Shown piece by piece: positions 1-8,773 of a DNA stretch of 46,018 bases (the stretch's first letter is position 1; each line of letters opens with the position of its first letter). The stretch spans positions 1 to 46,018 of the forward strand of contig JAHHQU010000012.1 in assembly GCA_020026225.1 (NCBI GenBank), written 5' to 3'. The stretch comes from Phocaeicola sp. (GTDB lineage: Bacteria; Bacteroidota; Bacteroidia; Bacteroidales; Bacteroidaceae). Below the pieces are notes generated by a model, which was given only the letters and a program-made list of their open reading frames with translations, searched no databases and was not told the DNA's origin. The position numbers and the translations under genes are program-made.

Positions 1-93
1 TTTTCTGCGTCTTATTCAGTTTATATGTTGTAACAGCATGCTCCGATTTTTCCAAAAGATAATAACTTTAGTGAAAATCATATTAAAATTTGT

Positions 94-101
94 TATCTTT
101 G
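94..101 (+). promoter_or_regulatory. Bacteroidetes -7 element for the GT8 gene
   Basis: TATCTTTG fits the Bacteroidetes -7 consensus TAnnTTTG. It lies 30 nt upstream of the ATG at 131. The -33 element is weak (TTTA near 67-70, spacing longer than usual). The rest of positions 1-130 shows no gene. Confidence 0.5.
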
Positions 102-130
102 CAATTATACGAACCTAAATATCGCATTAT

Positions 131-1057
131 ATGATTCACATTGCCTTCAATATAGACAGCAATTATGTACGGCATTGCGCTGTCACATTAGTATCCATCT
201 TTGAAAACAACAAAGAAGAGACTATCTCCATCCACGTTATAGCCAGAGGTCTATCAGATGAAGACAAGGGAATTTTAACACAACTCACAAAAGGATACAA
301 CAACTCTATCTTCTTCTATGAGCCGGATATGAAACTGCTTGAAGGATTCAGTATCCGTAAATTCAGCAAAAGAATCTCCATGGCGACCTACTATCGCTGT
401 ATTCTTTCCAGACTTTTGCCTAAGAACATAGACAAGCTAATCTATTTGGATTGTGATATTGTTGTATTGGGTAGTATCCGTCCTTTTTGGGACACTTCCT
501 TAGAAGGAGTTGGCGTAGCAGCAGTAGAAGACATGGGATGCAGAGAACCTCAACGTTATGAAATCCTAAAATATCCGATGGAGTATTCGTATTTCAATGC
601 CGGTGTTCTTCTCATCAATCTAGCATATTGGAGAAAGCATGACCTAGCTACTGCCTGCATTGATTATTTCCACAAATATCCAGAACGAATTCTGTTCAAT
701 GACCAAGATTTGCTAAACAGCGTACTCTATAAAGACAAGAAACTGATTGATTTAAGATGGAATGTACAAGACGCTTTCTACCGTAACCCCAAACAACTCG
801 ATGACGAATGGAAAAAGAAATATGCAAATGTATTGAGACATCCCGTCATCTTGCATTATACCAATCGTAAACCTTGGGAATATGATAGCCAACATCCATT
901 ACGGAATGAGTACTTCAAATACCTAGATCTCACTCCATGGAAAGGAGAACGTATCTTGAACAATCCAATTTACCGATTAAAACGATTCTTCCGCCTGTTC
1001 CCATTTTATGTCCATGTACGCAGACCCAAATATATCTCACTTGACCAGATCCAATAA
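131..1057 (+). CDS. Glycosyltransferase family 8 (LPS-type)
   Basis: 308-residue retaining glycosyltransferase of the GT8 family, related to the WaaJ/RfaJ LPS galactosyl/glucosyltransferases. It should transfer a hexose from a UDP-sugar on the cytoplasmic face of the inner membrane. Visible motifs are the DxD metal/nucleotide site in YLDCD (D107, D109), FNAG at 155-158, NDQD at 190-193 and the C-terminal HYTNRKPW block at 242-249, all typical of GT8. There is no signal peptide; a basic and aromatic C-terminus could give peripheral membrane contact. It is transcribed alone and converges on a set of GT2 genes across a perfect bidirectional terminator. The LPS setting is inferred from the neighbours; donor and acceptor sugars cannot be read from the sequence. 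Confidence 0.9.
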   Translation: MIHIAFNIDSNYVRHCAVTLVSIFENNKEETISIHVIARGLSDEDKGILTQLTKGYNNSIFFYEPDMKLLEGFSIRKFSKRISMATYYRCILSRLLPKNIDKLIYLDCDIVVLGSIRPFWDTSLEGVGVAAVEDMGCREPQRYEILKYPMEYSYFNAGVLLINLAYWRKHDLATACIDYFHKYPERILFNDQDLLNSVLYKDKKLIDLRWNVQDAFYRNPKQLDDEWKKKYANVLRHPVILHYTNRKPWEYDSQHPLRNEYFKYLDLTPWKGERILNNPIYRLKRFFRLFPFYVHVRRPKYISLDQIQ

Positions 1058-1076
1058 TTAAACAAAGTATAAAATA

Positions 1077-1124
1077 TTAAGAAGAATGGCCCTGTCTGTT
1101 TTCAGGTAGGGCCATTCTTCTTAA
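1077..1124. terminator. Bidirectional intrinsic terminator
   Basis: Perfect 17-bp inverted repeat (1077-1093 with 1108-1124, 14-nt loop) between two convergent glycosyltransferase genes. The GC-rich centre (GGCCCT/AGGGCC) is flanked by A-rich and T-rich arms, so it can work on both strands. Confidence 0.85.
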
Positions 1125-1132
1125 TAAAAAGT

Positions 1133-2035
1133 TTATTTATATATTCTCCAATGGTTCATCAGAATATCATGAATACTAAAATTGGGCTTCCGATAGCGAT
1201 GATGTTTCGGCAAAATGTATATATACGAAATCAACTTTACTGCAGAGATTACATGCTTCTTAAATTTTCTAGTCTGTACTAAAAGAGGAGCTATCTTATG
1301 GCATCTTACCGTATGATACAAAATCAAATCCGCAATAGACAACAACATGGGCTTTGATAAGTGAGACTCCATCCACTGTACGCGTTCACTCTGAACATCT
1401 TTGTATACAGAACTAACTCCCGTTCCATCACATTTTGAAATATACAGAGGAATGTGTTTAAAACTACATCCTTCAAAAACGATACTTTGAAAACTATGAG
1501 CCCAATCAGCTACAATTTTATACTTTAAATCATATTCCCGCCCTTCAAACAGAGTCCGATGAATGAAACAGGACTGATGCGAAAGAGAATCCATAGCAAA
1601 AAAGAACAAATCCGGAAGATCTGGAGCAATTCTTTTCATTTGCCGGTCTCCTAAATCCAATAACATATCACCATAAATATACTGCGTACCATCAAAATCG
1701 ATTTGCTTTAGAACATCCGGAAAAAAAGAATCTCCCGCATTCATAAAAATCAGATATTCTCCTCTCGCGTGTCTGATTCCCTTATTCATCCCATCGTAAA
1801 TCCCTTTATCTTTTTCCGAAACCCAAAACGTCAGCAACTCTGTCTCAGCCGCATAACTTTGGATTGTATCTACGCTTCCATCTGTTGACGCTGCATCAAT
1901 TATAATGTGTTCATAATCTTTAAACGTCTGTGACTTTATACTTTGAAGCGTACGCTTTAAACCCTCATTATCGTTATAATTAACAGTAATGATACTCAGT
2001 TTAGGTCTTATTTGGCTTTCTAGTTTCTTTTCCAT
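1133..2035 (-). CDS. Glycosyltransferase family 2
   Basis: 300-residue GT-A fold family 2 glycosyltransferase, cytoplasmic. The N-terminus carries the family signature (SIITVNYND near residues 14-22), the nucleotide-binding DAASTDGS block at about 47-54 and a NAGD motif near residue 100 in the place of the usual DxD. The type with NAGD resembles WcaA/WcaE-like enzymes of exopolysaccharide pathways. It is the last gene of a three-gene GT2 run on the minus strand (gap of 28 nt to the next gene), so it is probably co-transcribed with the two GT2 genes upstream. Sugar specificity is unknown. Confidence 0.87.
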   Translation of the reverse strand: MEKKLESQIRPKLSIITVNYNDNEGLKRTLQSIKSQTFKDYEHIIIDAASTDGSVDTIQSYAAETELLTFWVSEKDKGIYDGMNKGIRHARGEYLIFMNAGDSFFPDVLKQIDFDGTQYIYGDMLLDLGDRQMKRIAPDLPDLFFFAMDSLSHQSCFIHRTLFEGREYDLKYKIVADWAHSFQSIVFEGCSFKHIPLYISKCDGTGVSSVYKDVQSERVQWMESHLSKPMLLSIADLILYHTVRCHKIAPLLVQTRKFKKHVISAVKLISYIYILPKHHRYRKPNFSIHDILMNHWRIYK

Positions 2036-2063
2036 GTGTTGAATTAAAATATATAATCAAAGT

Positions 2064-3023
2064 TTATCTCCTCTTTTTCATTCTATAATACGCAACAAAA
2101 CAAGATGGAATATATTTATATAAAAAGGCATGTATTCCCTTTTTCCCTTTTGGTAAAGGAGAAAACCCGATTTCTTTCATTTCACGAATTACTGCCATTA
2201 ATTCACTTTGTGGCAACCCGCTTCGAGCACCATTTACAATAGCAGCTAAAAGACGTGAAGATATTAGATTCTTGAAAAAATCATTGACATACTCTTCTTT
2301 CACATATTGCTTTCTGAAAAGGTCCACACTTTTCATAGCTTGAACCAAATAATGACAAGCTCTCACGTCATACGTCATCATAAAAGAATTTGGATTGCTG
2401 TTATAATAATAAAAAGAGAGCGGTTTGAACAAGACCCTATCTGCCCAATAGAATATTCGAGGAAGGATTTCTTCATCTTCATGACGAATAGGCAAAAATT
2501 GCAGGCTATGCTGCTTCCAAAAGTCCATTCGGTAAACATTACACCAAACCACTTGTGGAAGACAATTTAACATAAAGTCTTTTCCTGCCATAACTTGTTC
2601 ACTATTTTCCTTCTGCTTAGACATATAGCTGAAATGATGCAACTCACCTTTACCATTCCAATATTCATAATCGGTAACCAATATATCCAAACGATGCTCC
2701 TCCAAGATGGTATACAGCTGCTGCAACGAATTCTTCTGAAGATAATCATCAGCATCCACAAAAAGCAAATACTTGCCACAGGCCAATGAGCAACCTAAAT
2801 TACGGGCTTTACTCACCCCTCTATTCTCTGTTGTCACTACTTTCAGGTTCGGATGTCCAACCGCCAGCTCCTCTAAGATTGAAATACTCCCGTCTTGAGA
2901 ACCGTCATTGACAGCTATTATTTCATATTCTTCTGATAGCAGATTCTGAGAGAACAAGGACTCCAAACATGATTTCAGATAGTTTTCTGCATTGTAAACT
3001 GGAACAACTATAGAGAATTTCAT
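2064..3023 (-). CDS. Glycosyltransferase family 2
   Basis: 319-residue GT2 enzyme. I chose the ATG at 3023 (MKFSIVVPVYNAE), because GT2 proteins normally begin within a few residues of this beta-strand; the longer frame to 3050 adds nine residues with no family match. Motifs are VNDGSQDGS for nucleotide binding, LLFVDADDYL with the DxD, and RHEDEEI as the likely catalytic-base region. It lies in a minus-strand trio of GT2 genes and is close to paralogous with the gene at 3078-3992. Likely role is stepwise addition of sugars to an LPS core or surface polysaccharide; specificity is unknown. Confidence 0.87.
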   Translation of the reverse strand: MKFSIVVPVYNAENYLKSCLESLFSQNLLSEEYEIIAVNDGSQDGSISILEELAVGHPNLKVVTTENRGVSKARNLGCSLACGKYLLFVDADDYLQKNSLQQLYTILEEHRLDILVTDYEYWNGKGELHHFSYMSKQKENSEQVMAGKDFMLNCLPQVVWCNVYRMDFWKQHSLQFLPIRHEDEEILPRIFYWADRVLFKPLSFYYYNSNPNSFMMTYDVRACHYLVQAMKSVDLFRKQYVKEEYVNDFFKNLISSRLLAAIVNGARSGLPQSELMAVIREMKEIGFSPLPKGKKGIHAFLYKYIPSCFVAYYRMKKRR

Positions 3024-3077
3024 AATGTTTTGATTACCATTCAACGACATGTATTTCTAAATTTTATGGATTTAATT

Positions 3078-3992
3078 TTAAATTGCTGCAGCCTTTTTCA
3101 AAATCCTCCATAAACTTAATCGGGGGTATCTGAAGAAAGAATACTTCACTTTCTGTATATCTTCTGCCAATTCCTTCACGAAAGGAGAATGCACCAATTC
3201 ATTCACCGCATGTTGTCTGATAGCAGTACGCAACAAACGGCGTAACATACGCAAACGACGATGAATCATAACAGGCATATAAACTGGACGCTCTTCTAAA
3301 GGAATCATCTTTAAACGCTCCTCATGAAAAGCATACTCATACTCAGCGGTCAATTTAAATCTACGTGAAATACCACTATCACGCTGAATATAATTGTAAA
3401 TCTTACGACCTCCTATGAGACGTACCGGTTGGTGTGTGGAAAAGGCCAAGTATAAATTGATCAACATATCCTCTCCCATCACAAGTTTAGGAGGAAGTGT
3501 TGGTATGCCTTGGTTAAACAACCTTCGTTTAAAAAGTTTTCCCCAAAGAGTTGATATATTTAAACGGCCTTCAATCAACAACTCACGATACTTTCTGGGA
3601 GTGAGCTCGCTTTTTCTCCACCTGCTAGAGCGGTGACAAAACCCTACTATAATGTCAGAATCCGGAAATTTACTAGCGACTTCATACATACGAAATAAGC
3701 CGTCGGAAGGCATAGTGTCATCTGAATCAACAAATAAAAGATATTCTCCCTCTGCTTTTCCAACACCAATCTGACGTGCATGAGCCGCTCCACCATTTTC
3801 TGTATGCACCACATGAACTCGGCAGTCTATCTGTGCAAATTCATCACACAAATGTCCGCTTCCATCTGTACTTCCATCATCCACCAACCAAACTTCAAAA
3901 TCTTGAAAGGTCTGGTTCAACAGACTCCGTACACACTCTCTTAAAAAAAGAGAGCTGTTATAAACAGGTATGACGATTGATATCTTAATCAT
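3078..3992 (-). CDS. Glycosyltransferase family 2
   Basis: 304-residue GT2 enzyme and first gene of the minus-strand trio. It starts directly with the family beta-strand (MIKISIVIPVYNSSLFL), has VDDGSTDGS, a DxD in LLFVDSDD and a downstream MGEDMLINL block that matches the ED catalytic-base position of related transferases. The C-terminus is strongly basic (many Arg), suggesting contact with the inner membrane. The gap to the next GT2 gene is 54 nt after the start-site correction. A promoter probably lies in 3993-4035 but no clear TAnnTTTG was found there; CAAGATA at 4001-4007 is a weak candidate on the minus strand. Confidence 0.87.
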   Translation of the reverse strand: MIKISIVIPVYNSSLFLRECVRSLLNQTFQDFEVWLVDDGSTDGSGHLCDEFAQIDCRVHVVHTENGGAAHARQIGVGKAEGEYLLFVDSDDTMPSDGLFRMYEVASKFPDSDIIVGFCHRSSRWRKSELTPRKYRELLIEGRLNISTLWGKLFKRRLFNQGIPTLPPKLVMGEDMLINLYLAFSTHQPVRLIGGRKIYNYIQRDSGISRRFKLTAEYEYAFHEERLKMIPLEERPVYMPVMIHRRLRMLRRLLRTAIRQHAVNELVHSPFVKELAEDIQKVKYSFFRYPRLSLWRILKKAAAI

Positions 3993-4035
3993 AAGTTCTA
4001 CAAGATAAACATTTTTTACTTTCTAGCCATCCTCT

Positions 4036-4073
4036 TTGTTCAAAAAAAGACATCTGTCATTTTTTTTGAACAA
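4036..4073. terminator. Terminator-like hairpin downstream of the acyltransferase gene
   Basis: The inverted repeat 4036-4052 / 4055-4073 has a GACA/TGTC core flanked by A7 and T8 runs, with a two-base bulge. It sits after the minus-strand acyltransferase stop at 4157 and before the GT2 promoter region, so it should separate the two transcription units. Confidence 0.6.
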
Positions 4074-4156
4074 TAATCATTTGAAAGACTATGAGTTTTT
4101 AATATAAAAGATCAATTGTCAGAAGACTGCATATACAATTGTCAAAAAACGAAAAA

Positions 4157-5071
4157 TCAAATCTGATTATTTTCTTTTTTCCATTGTAGCCACTGCTCTT
4201 TCGTACGCTTCCATCGCTTGTGAGTCCACAACCAGTAAGCAGGTTCCTCTTTTATTTGTTTTTCCAGTTTCTGAATAAATATATCTGTCAATTCAAAATC
4301 AGGATACCCTTTCGAATGTAAAGTTATCGGATGTAAGACAGCTCGATAATACCCTCGCTTCACACGATTCACTTCCAAATAATAGAAAGCCGTATCCATC
4401 TTTTTTCCAATACGTTCTGCTCCTGTAAAGAAAGATGTTTCATGATTCAAGAATGGAACCCAATGACTCATATTCTCCCACTTAGGCAACTGATCGGAAA
4501 TAAATCCTATGATACTACTTTTTTCTCCTCTATTTAAAGATATCATCCTTCTTAAGGTATCTCTCATTAAAATAGATTCTCCACCAAATTGTCCACGAAG
4601 TTTTAAGAACAACTTGTCAAAAGCTGGATTGTAAATGCGATGATAAATCTGACCAGAATGCAAATTAGGGCACCAGTAAGCCAAAGAAGCTACGTACTCC
4701 CAATTACAATAATGGCCTAGATAAACAAAACATAACTTTTTGTTTTCTTTTTCCAATTGTTTACTCATCTCGTCAATGCCTACAAATTCCATGCGTTTCA
4801 TCACCTCTTTCTTAGAAATTGAGAAGAGCTTAATATCTTCAATAATCAAATCACAAAAGAAATGGAAAAACTTCTTTTCTATCTGCAGAATCTCTTGTTC
4901 CGTTTTTTCCGGGAAACATTCTCGCAGATTTTTCCGAACTACTTCACGTCGGTATCGAACTATATAAAATAAAGGATAAAAAAGGATATCGGAAAGTACG
5001 TAGAGAAGTCTCAAGGGAAGCAAAGAAAGCAAATACCAAGAGCCAAAAAGCAGATAATATAAGAATTTCAT
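4157..5071 (-). CDS. Lysophospholipid / lipid A acyltransferase family (LpxL-HtrB-like)
   Basis: 304-residue LpxL/LpxM-family acyltransferase, predicted to add a secondary fatty acyl chain to the Kdo-lipid A precursor at the inner membrane. The catalytic HX4E motif is seen as HYCNWE (H120, E125). An N-terminal hydrophobic anchor covers roughly residues 3-38. The later blocks with ISDQLPKW and FLNHETSFFTGAERIGKK fit the family's substrate and NQ(P)-type region. The ATG at 5071 is preferred over 5134 because a minus-strand promoter element (5104-5111) lies inside the longer frame. It is divergent from an MsbA-like exporter, which supports a lipid A role. Which acyl chain it transfers cannot be told. 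Confidence 0.85.
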   Translation of the reverse strand: MKFLYYLLFGSWYLLSLLPLRLLYVLSDILFYPLFYIVRYRREVVRKNLRECFPEKTEQEILQIEKKFFHFFCDLIIEDIKLFSISKKEVMKRMEFVGIDEMSKQLEKENKKLCFVYLGHYCNWEYVASLAYWCPNLHSGQIYHRIYNPAFDKLFLKLRGQFGGESILMRDTLRRMISLNRGEKSSIIGFISDQLPKWENMSHWVPFLNHETSFFTGAERIGKKMDTAFYYLEVNRVKRGYYRAVLHPITLHSKGYPDFELTDIFIQKLEKQIKEEPAYWLWTHKRWKRTKEQWLQWKKENNQI

Positions 5072-5103
5072 CAAAAAACTAAATTTTGTATATTGATACC
5101 ATG

Positions 5104-5111
5104 CAAAAATA
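5104..5111 (-). promoter_or_regulatory. -7 element for the acyltransferase gene
   Basis: On the minus strand this reads TATTTTTG, matching TAnnTTTG, about 33 nt before the ATG at 5071. It lies inside the longer open frame and therefore argues for the shorter start. No convincing -33 element. Confidence 0.5.
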
Positions 5112-5165
5112 CTAAATATAATGTAAATCCTCATTGTTTATTTCCAATAAAATCAGAAATAACAT

Positions 5166-5173
5166 TATATTTG
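5166..5173 (+). promoter_or_regulatory. -7 element for the ABC exporter gene
   Basis: TATATTTG matches TAnnTTTG; a TTTC at 5141-5144 sits 21 bp upstream as a possible -33 element. It lies 29 nt before the ATG at 5203 and inside the longer open frame that begins at 5134, so it supports the later start. Confidence 0.6.
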
Positions 5174-5202
5174 CAAAACCTATTATACGCAAACATCACT
5201 AT

Positions 5203-7035
5203 ATGAAAGAATTTTTTCAAATGATGCGACGATTCATCGCACCATACAGCAGATACGTATATGGAGCCATTCTCTTGAACATACTATCAGCAATATTCAA
5301 TGTATTTTCATTCTCACTATTGATTCCTATCTTAAATATTCTGTTTCAAACAAGTGATGCACACGAAGTGTATCAATATATGGAATGGGGAAGCGGAAGT
5401 TTAAAAGATGTAGCAATCAATAATTTTTATTATTACGTATCCACTCTTATTGAAAGTTTTGGTCCAACTTCTACCCTCTTGCTTTTAGGGCTGTTTTTAG
5501 GATTCATGACCTTTCTTAAGACCGGATGTTATTTTGGTTCCAGTGCCGTAATGATTCCGTTGCGTACTGGAGTGGTCAGAGATATCCGAACCATGGTGTA
5601 TGCTAAAGTCATGCATCTTCCTTTAAGTTTCATGTCAGATGAAAGAAAGGGAGATATTATCGCCCGAATGAGCGGTGACGTCAGCGAAATAGAAAACTCC
5701 ATCACCAGTTCATTAGATATGCTTCTGAAGAATCCGATTCTGATCATATTCTATTTTGCAACCCTAATCGCTACCAGCTGGCAACTTACCTTATTCACCA
5801 TTACCGTGCTTCCTTTTATGGGATGGGTTATGGGACGTGTAGGTAGGAAATTGAAACGCCAATCTTTGGAGGCCCAAGGGAAATGGAGCGAAACCATGTC
5901 ACAGTTGGATGAAACATTGGGTGGAATGCGAATCATCAAAGCCTTTATTGCTGAAGAGAAAATGATCAATCGTTTTGTGAAATGCAGCAATGAATTACGT
6001 GACGCCACAAATCGTGTAGCCATGCGACAAGCCTTGGCACATCCTGTCAGCGAATTCCTCGGTACTTTGCTGATTGTCTTCGTCATGTGGTTTGGAGGTT
6101 CCTTGATTCTTGAAACAGATTCAAATATCAACGCTTCTACATTTATATTCTACATGGTTATCCTTTATAGCATCATCCAACCGTTGAAAGATTTGTCAAA
6201 GGCCAGCTATAACATCCCTAGAGGATTGGCTTCCATGGAACGTGTAGACAAACTGATTAAAGCTCCTAACAATATCATCGAACGCAAAGATGCTATCCAC
6301 ATCAATGAACTGAAAGAAGGTATTGAATTTGACCACATCTCTTTCAGTTACGGACAGAATGAAGTGCTTCATGATGTAAGCTTAAAAATAAAGAAAGGCG
6401 AAACAATCGCTTTGGTAGGACAAAGCGGATCAGGAAAATCAACCCTAGTCGATTTGGTTCCACGTTTCCATGACGCCTCAGCAGGAGCCATCAAGATTGA
6501 TGGTGTCAACATCAAAGATTTGGTAATCAAGGACCTTCGCGAACTGATTGGAAACGTCAATCAAGAAGCTATCCTTTTTAACGATACATTCTTCAACAAT
6601 ATTGCCTTTGGAGTTGACAATGCTACCATGGAACAAGTGATAGAAGCTGCCAAAATTGCTAATGCACACGACTTCATTATGGAATCAGAAGAAGGTTATA
6701 ACACCAACATTGGTGACCGTGGATGTCGCTTGTCTGGCGGCCAAAGACAACGTGTTTCTATCGCACGTGCTATTCTGAAGAATCCAGCTATCCTCATTTT
6801 GGATGAAGCTACTTCAGCATTGGATACAGAAAGCGAGCGTCAAGTTCAAGAAGCATTGGAAAGACTGATGAAGACACGTACCACCATTGCCATCGCTCAC
6901 CGATTGTCTACCATCAAAAATGCAGACTGTATCTATGTATTGTATGAAGGAAAGATTGTAGAAAGCGGCAAGCACGAAGAACTGATAGCAAAGAACGGTT
7001 ACTACAAACGCTTGAATGATATGCAGTCTCTTTAA
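5203..7035 (+). CDS. ABC transporter, fused permease and ATPase (MsbA-like)
   Basis: 610-residue half-transporter that should work as a homodimer in the inner membrane. A six-helix exporter domain fills about residues 15-330, followed by a nucleotide-binding domain with Walker A GQSGSGKST (about 406-414), signature LSGGQRQR (about 510), Walker B ILILDEATS and the H-loop IAHRLS (about 565). This is the layout of MsbA, the lipid A-core flippase. The divergent LpxL-like acyltransferase and the surrounding glycosyltransferases make an LPS-flippase role likely, but multidrug exporters share the fold. The ATG at 5203 was chosen because of the promoter at 5166-5173. Confidence 0.9.
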   Translation: MKEFFQMMRRFIAPYSRYVYGAILLNILSAIFNVFSFSLLIPILNILFQTSDAHEVYQYMEWGSGSLKDVAINNFYYYVSTLIESFGPTSTLLLLGLFLGFMTFLKTGCYFGSSAVMIPLRTGVVRDIRTMVYAKVMHLPLSFMSDERKGDIIARMSGDVSEIENSITSSLDMLLKNPILIIFYFATLIATSWQLTLFTITVLPFMGWVMGRVGRKLKRQSLEAQGKWSETMSQLDETLGGMRIIKAFIAEEKMINRFVKCSNELRDATNRVAMRQALAHPVSEFLGTLLIVFVMWFGGSLILETDSNINASTFIFYMVILYSIIQPLKDLSKASYNIPRGLASMERVDKLIKAPNNIIERKDAIHINELKEGIEFDHISFSYGQNEVLHDVSLKIKKGETIALVGQSGSGKSTLVDLVPRFHDASAGAIKIDGVNIKDLVIKDLRELIGNVNQEAILFNDTFFNNIAFGVDNATMEQVIEAAKIANAHDFIMESEEGYNTNIGDRGCRLSGGQRQRVSIARAILKNPAILILDEATSALDTESERQVQEALERLMKTRTTIAIAHRLSTIKNADCIYVLYEGKIVESGKHEELIAKNGYYKRLNDMQSL

Positions 7036-7059
7036 TTAGAAATGTAGAAACTGAAATAA

Positions 7060-7093
7060 AAAAGCTTGGGAAATTACATTTTCCCAAGCTTTT
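7060..7093. terminator. Bidirectional terminator overlapping a gene end
   Basis: Perfect 14-bp stem (7060-7073 / 7080-7093, 6-nt loop), A-rich on one side and T-rich on the other. It lies between two convergent genes. The right arm is also the last coding bases of the minus-strand GT2 gene, whose stop codon (7074-7076) falls in the loop. Confidence 0.8.
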
Positions 7094-7970
7094 CTTTTAG
7101 GCCATCGCGATAAGCCTTCCACAATTTAGCAATATCTTTTAGGGTATATACTTTCGAGAACGGCAAGGTAACCAATGCCACCAGAATATATCCCATCACT
7201 CCATTGAAGCCTCTCAAATACTTCACCGCAAGATTCTTTCCGTAATGGTGATTCATATAAGTAGAGTTACGCACTTGATAAAAACGTTTCCATTTCTTCT
7301 TTGTATTGCGTTCTGCCCAAGTGTCGTTGGAGAAAAACTTCTCCTTGTCCATCAAGGCTTCAGGTACATACAGTATCTTATATCCGGCCAGTACAGCACG
7401 CAGACAGTAATCGGTATCGTCACAGAAGATAAACAGTTCCTTATTGGGCAGTCCGATATGTTCAACTACATCACGACGAATGAAAGGACCTTCAAAAGCC
7501 GTTCCGCTAATTTCAATCGGTGCAGTCACTTCCATCTTTGCAAGACGGTCTTTATACATCGACTTGAATGGATTGACCAAATTATAAGAAAGGAAGTCAT
7601 TGGTGAATATCTTACCTTCTTGCAACCTGCGAGGAGCCATGATACCCACATCCTTCCGACCGGTATGTTCCAACAACTTTTCCATACAATCAGCACGTGG
7701 AAAAACGTCGTCATCCATACACCATATCCAATCGGCCCCATCACGATAAGCATAATCAATACCCGTGTAGAAACCGCCAGATCCTCCTACATTTTCTTGA
7801 GTTATCACTTTTAAGTCAGTTTGTTCAGCCAACCACTCAGATGTTCCATCTGTACTTCCATTATTCACCACCACAATTTGTGAAACGGGTTTGTTTTGAC
7901 GCAAACAGTTCACATTTCGCTTCAGCAAATTCAATCGATTAAAAGTGACAACTACTGCTGTTATTTTCAT
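7074..7970 (-). CDS. Glycosyltransferase family 2 (possible galactofuranosyl/rhamnosyl type)
   Basis: 298-residue GT2 enzyme. I chose the ATG at 7970 (MKITAVVVTFNRLNLL), which begins with the family strand and leaves a 25-nt gap to the upstream kinase gene; the longer frame would overlap that gene. Motifs are NNGSTDGT, WCMDDDVF carrying the DxD, a FEGPFIRRDV block and CDDTDYCLRA near the catalytic base. Enzymes with a WCMDDD motif include WbbL/GlfT1-like rhamnosyl- and galactofuranosyltransferases. Since glf lies in the same operon, a Galf transferase is a reasonable inference but not proven. A hydrophobic stretch near residues 255-275 could associate with the membrane. Confidence 0.85.
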   Translation of the reverse strand: MKITAVVVTFNRLNLLKRNVNCLRQNKPVSQIVVVNNGSTDGTSEWLAEQTDLKVITQENVGGSGGFYTGIDYAYRDGADWIWCMDDDVFPRADCMEKLLEHTGRKDVGIMAPRRLQEGKIFTNDFLSYNLVNPFKSMYKDRLAKMEVTAPIEISGTAFEGPFIRRDVVEHIGLPNKELFIFCDDTDYCLRAVLAGYKILYVPEALMDKEKFFSNDTWAERNTKKKWKRFYQVRNSTYMNHHYGKNLAVKYLRGFNGVMGYILVALVTLPFSKVYTLKDIAKLWKAYRDGLKEKLGKM

Positions 7971-7995
7971 AGGTATATTTTTTATTTTCCCAAGT

Positions 7996-8736
7996 TCAAT
8001 ATAGTCCATCAATCTTTCCCGGCTGCACACTTCGATAAGCTACCAGCAACTTATAGCATGCGTCTGCATCAAAATGGCGCAACCTTGCATATTCATCAGC
8101 AAAGACACGGTGCATGTGTGGCGTACACGGTAAGCGCTCCATGTTCTTACATCCCGCTTTCATGTCCAGCGGGCCAACCGCCAAACGATTTAAATCGACC
8201 AATTCAATCCGAATGCCTTTATCGGTCTTCTCAAATAAAATATTTCCACGACCATAATCCTTATGAGCATAGCCATGCTCATGCAAGATGGAGGTCACCC
8301 GAGCAATCTCTCGCAACACCTCATCTTCATAATCAAACTTCTGCAGGAAAAGGTCATTATACACATGCGAACATGCCGATTCCAAAGTAACCAAATAGCT
8401 TTGGTCAAAAAGCAATCCTTTACGTACATTCAAATACCCTACCGGAAAAGGTGTGCCTACTCCTAACTTCAAAAACAAACAGGCGTTGTCATACGACCGT
8501 TTTGCTTTTGACGGACGAAAAATTCCATATACAAACTGATTAATGAAATTAGGACGACGAAAACGTTTGACCACGTAATTCTGTCCCTCAAACACAATCT
8601 TTCGCAATTCATTCCGGCCCTTATAGATCACCTCACCTTCGCCTCGAGAGAAGCGTTCAGGAAGAGATTGCATAAAAGAATTCAAATGACTGAACTGAGG
8701 ATGCAAGACCACAGTACGATGATTAAGCAATGGCAT
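7996..8736 (-). CDS. Lipopolysaccharide kinase, InaA / Kdo-kinase family
   Basis: 246-residue protein-kinase-like fold of the InaA/WaaP/KdkA type, which phosphorylates a sugar in the LPS inner core (heptose or Kdo). Kinase landmarks are visible: K57 in YVVKRF for ATP, the catalytic-loop HKDYGRGNIL (H158, D160, N165) and VDLNR with D181 in the place of the DFG aspartate. No membrane segment. It lies in a minus-strand operon glf - GT2 - kinase - GT2. Bacteroides lipid A/core generally carries one phosphorylated Kdo and no heptose, so a Kdo kinase is the better guess; this is inference from the family, not from specific residues. Confidence 0.82.
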   Translation of the reverse strand: MPLLNHRTVVLHPQFSHLNSFMQSLPERFSRGEGEVIYKGRNELRKIVFEGQNYVVKRFRRPNFINQFVYGIFRPSKAKRSYDNACLFLKLGVGTPFPVGYLNVRKGLLFDQSYLVTLESACSHVYNDLFLQKFDYEDEVLREIARVTSILHEHGYAHKDYGRGNILFEKTDKGIRIELVDLNRLAVGPLDMKAGCKNMERLPCTPHMHRVFADEYARLRHFDADACYKLLVAYRSVQPGKIDGLY

Positions 8737-8773
8737 AGGATGTTATTTATAAGAAAAAGAGGATTTTATAAGA

